Shown here: positions 43,183 to 51,960 of the stretch, one piece after another
Numbering within the stretch: the first letter of the stretch is position 1
Layout: each line of letters opens with the position of its first letter
From: Herbaspirillum sp. YR522
GTDB lineage: Bacteria > Pseudomonadota > Gammaproteobacteria > Burkholderiales > Burkholderiaceae_D
Assembly: GCF_000282575.1 (NCBI RefSeq)
Contig: NZ_AKJA01000116.1
Span: 1 to 64,000, forward strand
Direction of reading: 5' to 3'
Length of the DNA: 64,000 nt
Translations under genes and position numbers: made by a program
The notes under the pieces: generated by a model
What the model saw: the letters and a program-made list of their open reading frames with translations, nothing else
What the model was told of the DNA's origin: nothing
Databases searched by the model: none

Positions 43183-44052
43183 TCAAACCAGCCGATGGCC
43201 TGCCAGGCGCGTCAGGATCGCCAGCGGGCTGGCCGAAGGGTCGTATTGCCTTTCAGGGGGCAGGTGCAGGGTCTGTTCCAGCATGTACTGGCCCGACATC
43301 ACCGCGTGCGATGCCTGGTCCGAAAAACAGACCCATGCCGAGCCGGCGGCAAATGGCATGGTGACCTGCTCGGCATCCTGCTGGTATTGCAGGTCGCCCT
43401 TCATGCCATCATGCAATTGCAGCATCAGGTGGTCGTATTCGCTACGCAGGGACTTGGTCACGCGCAACGTCTTGAGCAGGCTGGCCTGCCAACGCACGTA
43501 AGGCTTGGCGCGCGGCATGAAGCGCCGCGCCACGGTTTCGAACGGTTCCCCCACGCGCCATACCCGTGGCACGCCTTCCGGATTGACGTTGGTGAATACG
43601 CGCAGGATGCGCTCGCCGTAATTGGGCCGCGACGGAAAGGCATCGACATGCATGCGCCGATCATCGGCCCGCCACGACTGGTTGCGCGTCTCGACCTGCA
43701 TCGGCCGATAGCTGGTGGGCGCCACTCGCAACGCCGGGCGATATTGCGGCAGCAGCGAATGCACCAGCGACAGCGCCTGCTCACGGAAACGTCCGATCAT
43801 CAAGGCCAGCGCCAGTTGCTGGTCGGTACCCGCGGCGGCTCCCTTCAGATGTCCACGCACATCGAGACTGATGTTGCGCGACTTGGGATCACGAATGGCG
43901 GGCGTGAGGAAGGCGCGCTCGGCATCCTGCAGCTCGAACGCCAGGCGGGGGAAATACAGCACCTTGCCCGCTTCGAGCGCGGCGATCCATTCCGGATTGG
44001 GGACGGCGACCTGCCATTCGGTCAAGTCGATATCGATAATTTGCGATTCCAT
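43183..44052 (-). CDS. kdoO: Kdo 3-hydroxylase (Fe(II)/2-oxoglutarate dioxygenase, KdoO)
   Basis: A 289-residue protein of the Kdo hydroxylase family, which converts Kdo to D-glycero-D-talo-oct-2-ulosonic acid (Ko) on LPS in Burkholderia and Yersinia. The iron site is visible as HVD (MHVDAFPSRP) and a distal His in SHAVMSGQYM. It stands directly upstream of waaA, the same partnering seen in KdoO-producing species. ATG 44052. Cell location would be inner membrane or cytoplasm, acting on lipid A-Kdo. Confidence 0.88.
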   Translation of the reverse strand: MESQIIDIDLTEWQVAVPNPEWIAALEAGKVLYFPRLAFELQDAERAFLTPAIRDPKSRNISLDVRGHLKGAAAGTDQQLALALMIGRFREQALSLVHSLLPQYRPALRVAPTSYRPMQVETRNQSWRADDRRMHVDAFPSRPNYGERILRVFTNVNPEGVPRVWRVGEPFETVARRFMPRAKPYVRWQASLLKTLRVTKSLRSEYDHLMLQLHDGMKGDLQYQQDAEQVTMPFAAGSAWVCFSDQASHAVMSGQYMLEQTLHLPPERQYDPSASPLAILTRLAGHRLV

Positions 44053-44101
44053 GCCGGTATTATGCCCGCTTGCGCTGGCGCGTGTCGCTGCCAGGATCCG
44101 T

Positions 44102-44139
44102 AAAAAAAACGTAAAACGCCCGCTCGCGGCGGTTTTACG
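44102..44139 (-). terminator. Rho-independent terminator after waaC
   Basis: On the minus strand, CGTAAAAC-CGCC and GGGC-GTTTTACG form an 11-bp stem with one bulge, followed by eight T. It lies 19 bases past the waaC stop and would end the polysaccharide operon's transcript before kdoO-waaA. Confidence 0.85.
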
Positions 44140-44157
44140 CCTGCCGTTTGACTTGCC

Positions 44158-45186
44158 TCAAGCGCTACCCGTGGCCCGGTCCAGCAGGCGCGCGACTGCG
44201 GCCTGGACTTCGTCCACCTGGGGCGCCAGGCCGGTGTCGCCCAGGTTGATCACGGCGTCAGACCAGTTGCCCTCGGTCTTCCAGCGCGGCGAATCGCAGT
44301 ACAGTTCGACCGTTGGCCGGCCATAGGCGGCGGCGATATGGGTCAGTCCGGTATCGAGCCCGACCACCAGCCGTGCCTGGCGCACCAGGCTGACCGCTTC
44401 CATCAAGGGCAACGCCGGTAACAGCTGGGCCCCGGGAATGGCTGAAGCCAGGGCCTGCGCCGCCTGCCGCTCACGGGCACTGCCCCAGGGCAGCAGCACC
44501 GGCAGTCCACGCAACGCCAGTGCCTGGCCCAATGCGATCCAGTGCGCCTGCGGCCACTGCTTGGCCGCACGTGCGGTGCCATGGAAAAACACGACATAAG
44601 GTTGCGCTGGCATCCATGCCAGCGCGGCGGCCGGCGGCGCCTGCAATGCAAAGTCAGGTGCATCGTCGAGCGCGTAGCCCAGCGCACCTGCGGCCACCAG
44701 CCGCGCCCGCTGTACCGCATGGGTATGCAACCCGACCTTGATGCTCTGGTCGTGGAAGACGCGCGACAACGGCTCGTAGCCCGAGCCTTCGGTGGCGTTG
44801 GCCAGGCCGACCCGCCGCCCGCCGGGCGCCAGGCGCGCCATGCGCATCACGATGCTGGTCTTGAGCAAGCCCTGGGTATCGAGCACCAGGTCGTAGGCCT
44901 GGTCGCGCAACTGGCGACGAAACGCCCCGATCTCGGCCCGGGTGGCGGCCGACCAGAAGGTCTTGCGCCAGCGCCGCAGCGCAATCGGGATGATCGTGCC
45001 GACATGGCCGTTGAGCCTGACCAGGTCGGTATAGGCTTCTTCCACCACCCAATCGATGCGGGCGTGAGGAAAGTGACGGCGGATGTCCGCGACCATCGGC
45101 ATGTTATGGACGACGTCGCCAAGCGACGAGACACGGACGATGAGGATATTCAAGGCTGGCCCAGTGAGACTTCGATGGGCCAGCAT
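44158..45186 (-). CDS. waaC: LPS heptosyltransferase I (WaaC)
   Basis: A 342-residue GT9 enzyme that transfers the first L-glycero-D-manno-heptose to Kdo. N-terminal ILIVRVSSLGDVVHNMP, VVEEAYTDL, VFFHGTARAAKQWP and DTGLTHIAAAYGRPTV are typical. I keep ATG 45186; an alternative TTG start at 45153 (LNILIVRV) would give the more usual N-terminus. It begins nine bases after the phosphomannomutase stop, and a terminator follows it. Confidence 0.93.
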   Translation of the reverse strand: MLAHRSLTGPALNILIVRVSSLGDVVHNMPMVADIRRHFPHARIDWVVEEAYTDLVRLNGHVGTIIPIALRRWRKTFWSAATRAEIGAFRRQLRDQAYDLVLDTQGLLKTSIVMRMARLAPGGRRVGLANATEGSGYEPLSRVFHDQSIKVGLHTHAVQRARLVAAGALGYALDDAPDFALQAPPAAALAWMPAQPYVVFFHGTARAAKQWPQAHWIALGQALALRGLPVLLPWGSARERQAAQALASAIPGAQLLPALPLMEAVSLVRQARLVVGLDTGLTHIAAAYGRPTVELYCDSPRWKTEGNWSDAVINLGDTGLAPQVDEVQAAVARLLDRATGSA

Positions 45187-45195
45187 CTTACCCGA

Positions 45196-46572
45196 TCAGA
45201 AGGGCAATGCCACGTCCGGTCGTGCCGCCAGGATCACCTTGCGGAATTCGCCCTGGATACGCGCCAGCGCTTCGGCGGTCTCGGCCTCGAAGCGCAGCAC
45301 CACCACCGGGGTGGTATTGGACGAACGTGCCAGGCCGAAGCCGTCGGCATACTCCACCCGCAAGCCATCGATGGTGATGATCTCTTGCGCCCCTTCGAAC
45401 CTGGCATCGCTCTGCAGCTTGCCGATCAGCGCGAAATTCTCGCCTTCTTGCAGCTGCAGCTGCAACTCGGGGGTGCTCACCGACTGCGGCAGGGCATTGA
45501 GCAACGCCGATGGGTCGGCCTCGCGCGCCAGCAGCTCGAGCATCCGTACGCCGGCATACAGGCCATCGTCGAAGCCGAACCAGCGATCCTTGAAGAAGAT
45601 ATGGCCGCTCATCTCGCCGCCCAGCGGGGCACCGGTCTCGCGCAACTTGGCCTTGACCAGCGAATGCCCGGTCTTCCACATCAGCGGCTGGCCGCCACGC
45701 TCGGTGATCCACGGTGCCAGGTGGCGCGTGCACTTGACGTCGTAGAGGATCTCGCGCCCCGGGTGGCGCGTGAGCACATCGGCGGCAAACAGCATCAACT
45801 GGCGGTCCGGATAGATGATCTGGCCGTTCTTGGTCACCAGGCCCAGGCGGTCACCGTCACCATCGAACGCCAAGCCCAGTTCGTTATCGGTGTCCTGCAG
45901 GCAACGGATCAGGTCCTGCAGGTTTTCCGGATGGGCCGGATCGGGATGGTGGTTGGGGAAGGTGCCGTCGACTTCGCAGAACAGCTCGGTGACTTCGCAG
46001 CCCATTGCCCGATAGATCTCTGCGGCGAATGCACCGGCCACGCCGTTGCCGCAATCGACGGCGATCTTCATCGGCCGCGCCAGCTTGACGTCGCTGAGCA
46101 TGCGCTTGATGTACGCATCCTTGATGTCATGCGTGCCGTAGCTGCCGTTGCCCTGAGGAAATTCGTTTTTCACGATGGCGTGGTAGAGCGCCTGGATGGT
46201 TTCGCCGTGAATCGCCTCGCCGGCCAGCACCATCTTGAAGCCGTTGTAGTCGGGTGGATTATGGCTGCCGGTAACCATGATGCCCGACTGTGTCTCCAGC
46301 ACGTTGGTGCCGAAGTACACCATCGGCGTGGCCACCATGCCCAGGTCGATGACATCGATGCCCACCGACTGCAGGCCCTTGGCCAGTTGCGCCGCCAGTT
46401 CGGGGCCGGACAAGCGGCCATCGCGGCCGATGACGACCTTGCCCTGGCCCTTGGCCAGGGCCGCCGCGCCGAAGGCCTGGCCGATCTGGTAGGCGACCTT
46501 GCCGTCCAGGGTCTTACCGATGATGCCGCGGATGTCGTAGGCTTTGAAGATTGAGTTCGAGAGCAGGCTCAT
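45196..46572 (-). CDS. manB: Phosphomannomutase/phosphoglucomutase (AlgC/ManB type)
   Basis: A 458-residue alpha-D-phosphohexomutase. Phosphoserine loop TGSHNPPDYNGFK (S103), metal loop FDGDGDRLG, sugar loop GEMSGH and phosphate loop ARSSNTTP are all intact. It interconverts 6- and 1-phosphates of Man or Glc, supplying Man-1-P for GDP-mannose/GDP-fucose or Glc-1-P for dTDP/UDP sugars. Bifunctional AlgC-like activity is plausible. It is cotranscribed with waaC. ATG 46572. Confidence 0.92.
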   Translation of the reverse strand: MSLLSNSIFKAYDIRGIIGKTLDGKVAYQIGQAFGAAALAKGQGKVVIGRDGRLSGPELAAQLAKGLQSVGIDVIDLGMVATPMVYFGTNVLETQSGIMVTGSHNPPDYNGFKMVLAGEAIHGETIQALYHAIVKNEFPQGNGSYGTHDIKDAYIKRMLSDVKLARPMKIAVDCGNGVAGAFAAEIYRAMGCEVTELFCEVDGTFPNHHPDPAHPENLQDLIRCLQDTDNELGLAFDGDGDRLGLVTKNGQIIYPDRQLMLFAADVLTRHPGREILYDVKCTRHLAPWITERGGQPLMWKTGHSLVKAKLRETGAPLGGEMSGHIFFKDRWFGFDDGLYAGVRMLELLAREADPSALLNALPQSVSTPELQLQLQEGENFALIGKLQSDARFEGAQEIITIDGLRVEYADGFGLARSSNTTPVVVLRFEAETAEALARIQGEFRKVILAARPDVALPF

Positions 46573-46608
46573 GGTCTTTTTTGAAGTGATTGAATCGACA
46601 AGGTAAGT

Positions 46609-48591
46609 TTATTTTTCTACAACCATCGGGCCCGGACCGGCGGCACCGAGCGCCACGGCGGTATCGATCCAGTCCACGATGTCTGCCGCAGGCAGATATC
46701 CCGTCACCAGTTGAGTGAGCAACGTACGTATTGCGACGACATCGTTCTTTTCCACGATCCATGCCAGTTGATCAAGGCACTTCTGGAGTTCTGGCCAGGA
46801 CAGGAATTGCTCATTGGCGCACATGATGCGTGGATGAGCGGTGACTTTGGCGTTTTCTTCGATCAACAATTCCTCAAATAGTTTTTCACCCGGACGCAAG
46901 CCGGTCACCTGGATCTCTATATCGCCGTCGGGGCGGTCTTGGTCACGCACCGTCAGACCCGACAATTCCACCATCCGCCGGGCCAGGTCCAGGATACGCA
47001 CAGGCTGCCCCATGTCCAGCAGGAACACGTCTCCCCCTTCTGCCATGGCGCCGGCCTGAATCACAAGCTGCGCGGCCTCGGGAATGGTCATGAAGTAGCG
47101 CGTCACCTCGAGGTCGGTCAGCGTAATGGGGCCACCATTCTTGATCTGCTGGCGGAACAGGGGAACCACCGAGCCGGACGAGTCGAGCACGTTGCCGAAA
47201 CGCACCATGGAGAAACGGGTGGGCAAATGCCCCTCGCCCGTGGCCGGCCGACCGCCTGAAAACGCCGGTGATGGACTCGACGCCAATGCCTGCAGGATCA
47301 TCTCGGCCAGCCGCTTGGTAGCGCCCATGACATTGGTGGGGCGCACCGCCTTGTCGGTACTGATCAGGACCATGTCCTGCACGCCGGATTCGAGAGCTGC
47401 CCTGGCCACGTTGAGGGTACCGAAGACATTGTTGCGGATGCCTTCGGCCGGGTTGTGTTCCACCAGGGGTACATGCTTGTAGGCGGCCGCATGGTAGATC
47501 GTGCGCGGGCGCCAGTTACGGCATATCTGGGCCAGGCGGGCGAAGTCCTTGACGCTGCCCAGCAGCGGTATCAGCCTTACTTCCAGGCCTTGTTCGGCCA
47601 CCCTTTCCTGCAGGTCGCGGTGAATCGCATACAGGCTGTATTCGTTATGATCCAGCAGCAACAGGCAGGATGGCCGCGCCGGCAGGATCTGGCGACACAG
47701 CTCGCTGCCGATGCTGCCGCCAGCGCCCGTGACCAGCACCACCTTATCCAGGATGTTGCGGCTGATCAGCGCCAGATTGGGAGGCACCGGATCGCGTCCC
47801 AGCAGGTCGACGATATCGAGCTCGTGGATGTCCGACATCCTGACCTTGCCGCGCGCAAGGTCGGTCAGGTCGGGCAGGGAACTGACGTGGACATGGAAGT
47901 GCCGCAACGCATCGAGGATCTCGTTGCGACGCGTACGTGTCACGGTGGGCAGCGCCATGAGCACATCGGTCACGCCGAACAGCTGGATCACGGTGCCGAC
48001 GTCCCTGGCCGGATAGACCTTCAGACCGTTGATCAGCTTGCCATGCATCTCGGCGTTGTCGTCGAGAAATCCGATGATCGTGAATTGCCTGCGTTGTTGG
48101 AGCACGTCGGCGATCTGGGCACCGGCGGCGCCGGCCCCATAGATGAGCATGCGAGAATCGGACTGGTACTTGCGTTCACCATCGGTCTGGCTCAGCCAAA
48201 GGCGGGCGAAGGCGCGACTGCCGCCAATCATCGAAAACAGCAGCAGCGGCTGCAGTACCCCAAGCGAACGTGGTACGCCAGGAAGGGCCAGCCATACCAG
48301 GAACAGGAACAGCATCAGGCCATAGACCGCCACGGCCTTGGCGATGGAAACGATGGCGGCAATGCCTGTGTAGCGGAACACGGCTCGATACAGGCCGAAG
48401 CGCACGAAGATGGGCATCATCAACAACGGCGCGACCTGATAGACATGCCATTGGTAGCCCTCGGGGAAATGCAGCGTATCGAGCCGGATGGAAAAGGCGG
48501 TCCAGGTGGCGACCAGGCAGATCACCAGGTCGACCGCGATGACGATGCCCTGCTTGATCCGGCGTGGCAGGTGAATGATTTGGCGTCGCAT
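46609..48591 (-). CDS. wbpM: WbpM/FlaA1-like membrane NDP-sugar 4,6-dehydratase
   Basis: A 660-residue protein. Four N-terminal membrane segments (about 13-125) are followed by a Rossmann CoA-binding-like domain (LIYGAGAAGAQI, about 149-160) and an SDR dehydratase domain with GAGGSIG (289-295). The catalytic pattern STDKAV...NVMGATK (MxxxK replacing YxxxK) is typical of WbpM. It converts UDP-GlcNAc to UDP-4-keto-6-deoxy-GlcNAc, the precursor of UDP-QuiNAc/FucNAc. A Pro/Gly-rich insertion (about 438-456, SPSPAFSGGRPATGEGH) interrupts the usual sequence before TRFSMVRFGNV. It overlaps nothing; the initiating transferase gene ends six bases upstream. Confidence 0.92.
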   Translation of the reverse strand: MRRQIIHLPRRIKQGIVIAVDLVICLVATWTAFSIRLDTLHFPEGYQWHVYQVAPLLMMPIFVRFGLYRAVFRYTGIAAIVSIAKAVAVYGLMLFLFLVWLALPGVPRSLGVLQPLLLFSMIGGSRAFARLWLSQTDGERKYQSDSRMLIYGAGAAGAQIADVLQQRRQFTIIGFLDDNAEMHGKLINGLKVYPARDVGTVIQLFGVTDVLMALPTVTRTRRNEILDALRHFHVHVSSLPDLTDLARGKVRMSDIHELDIVDLLGRDPVPPNLALISRNILDKVVLVTGAGGSIGSELCRQILPARPSCLLLLDHNEYSLYAIHRDLQERVAEQGLEVRLIPLLGSVKDFARLAQICRNWRPRTIYHAAAYKHVPLVEHNPAEGIRNNVFGTLNVARAALESGVQDMVLISTDKAVRPTNVMGATKRLAEMILQALASSPSPAFSGGRPATGEGHLPTRFSMVRFGNVLDSSGSVVPLFRQQIKNGGPITLTDLEVTRYFMTIPEAAQLVIQAGAMAEGGDVFLLDMGQPVRILDLARRMVELSGLTVRDQDRPDGDIEIQVTGLRPGEKLFEELLIEENAKVTAHPRIMCANEQFLSWPELQKCLDQLAWIVEKNDVVAIRTLLTQLVTGYLPAADIVDWIDTAVALGAAGPGPMVVEK

Positions 48592-48597
48592 AGTTAT

Positions 48598-49158
48598 TTA
48601 ATGGGATACACCGCTGCGCATGACGACCTTCTTCACGGTCTGGAGGAGGATATAAAGATCGAATCCGAATGACATGCGCTGCAAATACTGCTCATCGTAC
48701 CGGACCTTGAGCGCAATGGGGAGCTCGTCGCGCCCGTTGATCTGTGCCCACCCTGTCACGCCCGGCACCAGCCGGTGCACGCCAGCGGCGGTACGCAGCT
48801 CGATCAGGTCGGCCTGGTTGAACAGGGCCGGCCGAGGACCAACCAGGCTCATATGCCCGACGAGGACGCTCCAGAGCTGGGGAATCTCGTCCAGGCTGGT
48901 CTTGCGCAGGAAGCCTCCGATCGGGCTCAGGTGCGAGCGGGCATCGGCCAGCAGGTGCGTGGCCACCGCCGGGGCGCCCACGCGCATGGTGCGGAACTTG
49001 GGCATATCGAACAGCTGGTTGTCCTTTCCCACCCGACTGGACCAATAGATGGCCGGCCCCGGGGAAGTCAATCGGATGCAGATCGCGATGATCGCGCCGG
49101 GAACGGCAAACACCGCCATTCCCATCAGCGCACAGAGAATGTCCAGACCTCGCTTCAT
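48598..49158 (-). CDS. Initiating sugar-1-phosphate transferase (PglC-like)
   Basis: A 186-residue minimal monotopic phosphoglycosyltransferase. An N-terminal re-entrant hydrophobic helix (GLDILCALMGMAVFAVP) is followed by KFRTMR, LRKTSLDEIPQLWSV, and VGPRPALF...RLVPGVTGWAQINGRD, the classical motifs. It transfers a sugar-1-P, probably QuiNAc-1-P, from UDP to undecaprenyl phosphate and so starts the repeat unit. The WbpM-like gene is next in the operon. Confidence 0.92.
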   Translation of the reverse strand: MKRGLDILCALMGMAVFAVPGAIIAICIRLTSPGPAIYWSSRVGKDNQLFDMPKFRTMRVGAPAVATHLLADARSHLSPIGGFLRKTSLDEIPQLWSVLVGHMSLVGPRPALFNQADLIELRTAAGVHRLVPGVTGWAQINGRDELPIALKVRYDEQYLQRMSFGFDLYILLQTVKKVVMRSGVSH

Positions 49159-49223
49159 GTCAATTACCTGTCAAATCAGAGAAAACGAATCACAAAACGC
49201 AAGCCGCTCGCGCCGGCCTGCCC

Positions 49224-50348
49224 TCACGCATCGAACTGGCGATACGCGGCCAATGTCTCGGCAATGACGCGAGCGGAACTGAATTGCTTTTCGGCCCGCT
49301 CGCGCCCCGCCCTGCCGAAAGCCTGGCGGCGCTGCGCATCGGGTACCAGCTCGCACAGGGCCGCAGCGAGTGCGGCGGTATCACGAGCGGGCACCAGCAG
49401 GCCGTTTACCCCGGGTTCCACCGCCTCGCGGCATCCAGGCACGTCCGTGGCCACCACCGCCCGCCCCGCCGCCAGCGCCTCGAGCAGGAACTTGGGCAAG
49501 CCCTCGCGATAGGAAGGCAGGCATGCGATGTGAGCCTGCGCCAGCAACTCTGGCACGTCGGTGCGATGCCCCAGCCACTGCACCACGCCTTCGCGCTGCC
49601 ATTTCTGCAGAACGGCAGGCGGGATCGACGCCGGATTGCCCTCGTCGGGGCTGCCTACCAGCAGGAACCGGGTATCCGGCAGTTTTTCCCTGACCAGGCG
49701 CGCCGCGCCGACGAATTCCTCGATGCCCTTGTCCCACAACATGCGGGCGGCCAGGATCACGCGTACCGGCCCGACCGGTTCGGCAAGTGTTTCGACCTCA
49801 TCGGTATCGACGCCGGCACCGCGGATGAGCACGGTGTCGCTGCGCCTTACCAGCCCCTGTTGCACCGCAGCGCCGAGGTCATCGGCATTCTCGAACACCA
49901 CGCGGCTTCCCCGTGGGTTGAGCAGGCGTCGCATGCCCAGCATGATCAGCGGCTTGAGACAGCGCGCCAGCAGCCGGGGCGAGGTGAACACGAAGCCCAT
50001 GCCTACCGGTGCATTGATGACATGGGGACGGGGGCCGAGCAGCGCGGCGAGAGTACCGTAGAGTATCGGCTTGAGCGCGATATGATGCACGATATGTGGC
50101 CGCTGGTGCCGGTAGATCTTCCACAGCGCCAACACCGTGGCCAGTTCCGAAAAGGGGTTCACGCCACGCCGGCTTACCTTGAGGTCGATGAAGCCCAGCC
50201 CCGCGCGCACGATCTCATCGACGTGCTCGCCAGCCCGCGCGGCCACGACCACCTCATAACCCGCATCACGGGCTGCCATGGCACGCGCCATGAAATGGGA
50301 GCAGAAGAACCAGTCTGCCGTGATGACGTACAAGATCTTTCTTTTCAT
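49224..50348 (-). CDS. GT4 family glycosyltransferase
   Basis: A 374-residue GT-B enzyme. N-terminal ILYVITADWFFCSHFM and the GT4 C-terminal nucleotide site PSYREGLPKFLLEALAAGRAVV (EX7E) are clear. It acts in the cytoplasm on the lipid-linked O-unit. The GPxGxGF loop (NAPVGMGFVF) is typical of PglA/WbpT-like HexNAc transferases. Exact donor and linkage cannot be deduced. It starts six bases after the stop of the upstream GT2 gene. ATG 50348. Confidence 0.88.
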   Translation of the reverse strand: MKRKILYVITADWFFCSHFMARAMAARDAGYEVVVAARAGEHVDEIVRAGLGFIDLKVSRRGVNPFSELATVLALWKIYRHQRPHIVHHIALKPILYGTLAALLGPRPHVINAPVGMGFVFTSPRLLARCLKPLIMLGMRRLLNPRGSRVVFENADDLGAAVQQGLVRRSDTVLIRGAGVDTDEVETLAEPVGPVRVILAARMLWDKGIEEFVGAARLVREKLPDTRFLLVGSPDEGNPASIPPAVLQKWQREGVVQWLGHRTDVPELLAQAHIACLPSYREGLPKFLLEALAAGRAVVATDVPGCREAVEPGVNGLLVPARDTAALAAALCELVPDAQRRQAFGRAGRERAEKQFSSARVIAETLAAYRQFDA

Positions 50349-50354
50349 GACAGC

Positions 50355-51227
50355 TCAATCCCGCGCGGCCAAGACGCTCTTGAGCGCCTGCTCGGCCCGC
50401 TCGTCGTGCGCGCCGGCCATCCTGGCAAAGAACAGCCGGCTGCTGCCCGGCATTGCCGCCAATACGTCAACTGCCACCTTGAGGGCGCCTGCCAAGATGG
50501 CCAGGCCCAGGTTGCGCCACTGGTGCCGTCGGTAGAACAGGCCGGCCTGGGCGCGCAACAGTTGCACCCGCGCCAGCCAGACTTTTCGTAGTGAAAAACT
50601 GTCCTGGCGGTAACCCAGCAGCACTTCGTCCAGGCAGGCATACCGGCTCGTCGGGGCGGCGCGCAGGAGCAGCTCCTGATCCTCTGCCCGCAGCACCTCC
50701 GGGGCGCGGTAGCGATGCGTCCTGAACCAGGAGGCCTTTCCCATCCAGGTGGGATGCGGCAGTGGCAGGCCACGCCACGGCCGGGCGCAGATCTCCTCGT
50801 GGGTGGCCCGGAAAGGCAACAGGCCAATGACCTCCATGGGCGACCGGAAGACGATGGCGCGCGTGCCCAGCAGGTCGATTTCCGGATGCGCGACCAGATA
50901 GTCCAACTGGCGCTGCAGGCGCGCGGGGAAGGCAACATCGTCGGCGTCCATGCGCGCGATGTATCTGCCCCGGGACATATCGATCCCCTGGTTCAGGCGC
51001 GCCGCCAACCCCTTGTGCTGACCGTCGACGATGAGGCGCAGGCGCTCGTCGCTGATGGCGCGCACGAGGTCGGGCGATCCATCGGTAGAACCATCGTCGA
51101 GCACCAGGACTTCCAGCGAGGTCGATCCCTGTGCCAGGATGGAACGCAACGCCAGGCCTAATGTGGCCCGGCCATTTTTTACCGGCAACAATACTGAAAT
51201 CAGGGGCTGCTCAACGGACTGCATCAT
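50355..51227 (-). CDS. GT2 family glycosyltransferase
   Basis: A 290-residue GT-A enzyme. ISVLLPVKNGRATLGLALRS at the N-terminus, DDGSTDGSPDLV and ARMDADDVAFPARL (DxD) define GT2. A likely C-terminal membrane-associated segment follows. It has no signal peptide. The gene overlaps the upstream methyltransferase by 17 bases (51211-51227) in a different frame. The donor sugar is unknown. Confidence 0.88.
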   Translation of the reverse strand: MMQSVEQPLISVLLPVKNGRATLGLALRSILAQGSTSLEVLVLDDGSTDGSPDLVRAISDERLRLIVDGQHKGLAARLNQGIDMSRGRYIARMDADDVAFPARLQRQLDYLVAHPEIDLLGTRAIVFRSPMEVIGLLPFRATHEEICARPWRGLPLPHPTWMGKASWFRTHRYRAPEVLRAEDQELLLRAAPTSRYACLDEVLLGYRQDSFSLRKVWLARVQLLRAQAGLFYRRHQWRNLGLAILAGALKVAVDVLAAMPGSSRLFFARMAGAHDERAEQALKSVLAARD

Positions 51228-51927
51228 CGGACTGCGATCTTTCTGGGCGCGTGGCCATCATGTTCAGAGAAAAGAACTCGCCAAACGGCTCGTTGGCCAC
51301 CGAGGCATCCACGGTGCCAGGCACGAAATGGGGTTCGTGCGGGTATTCCCGGCAATCCACGTAGCCGCATAGTTCAAGCTGGTACGACAGCCAGCAGGCA
51401 TTGAAACCGGTCTTGTGAAAATCGTACGGCGTGGACTGGCCACCATAGACCAGGCCGACCCAGGGTGAATTCCCCCTGGTCTGGAAATGCTCGAAATTCT
51501 TGTGGTAGATCTTTACGATGCGGTCGATGTCGGGCACCGAGATGCGCAGTACGCCGCCCGGCGCCAGCACTTGCAACCAGCGCTTGAGCAGTGGCTGTAC
51601 CTCTTCATGGGAGAAATGTTCCAGCACGTGACAGGCGTAAATCTCCTTGACCGAACCATCGGGAAACTTGCTCAGCACGCGGATATCATCGATGACATCG
51701 GCGGCAATGGTTTCCAGCGCATCGACATTGCAAAAACCGTCCAGTTTGATATTGCCGCAACCCAGGTGCAACCGATACGGTGGCGCGAACCGGTCGAGCC
51801 CGCCGGCGAAGCGCTTGCGCCGTTCGGATCGCTGCCGGGCCTTCTGCCACATGTCGTGCAGCTTGATGCGCTGTTGGCGCGTGGTGACCTTCTTCAGTAC
51901 GAACTTCAGCGTTGCAGTCAAAGCCAT
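51211..51927 (-). CDS. SAM methyltransferase in the O-antigen cluster
   Basis: A 238-residue class I methyltransferase. Motif I is YRLHLGCGNIKLDGFCNVDA, and LEHFSHEEVQ and LAPGGVLRISVPDID are typical. Candidate substrate is a sugar hydroxyl of the O-unit or the chain end. I choose ATG 51927, five bases after GGAGG; alternative starts are ATG 51930 and TTG 51954. Neighbours are GT2 downstream (17-base overlap) and a GT-C-like membrane protein upstream. Confidence 0.8.
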   Translation of the reverse strand: MALTATLKFVLKKVTTRQQRIKLHDMWQKARQRSERRKRFAGGLDRFAPPYRLHLGCGNIKLDGFCNVDALETIAADVIDDIRVLSKFPDGSVKEIYACHVLEHFSHEEVQPLLKRWLQVLAPGGVLRISVPDIDRIVKIYHKNFEHFQTRGNSPWVGLVYGGQSTPYDFHKTGFNACWLSYQLELCGYVDCREYPHEPHFVPGTVDASVANEPFGEFFSLNMMATRPERSQSDDAVR

Positions 51928-51960
51928 CATTGCCTCCGAGTTCAGAATGCTCAAGTCAAA

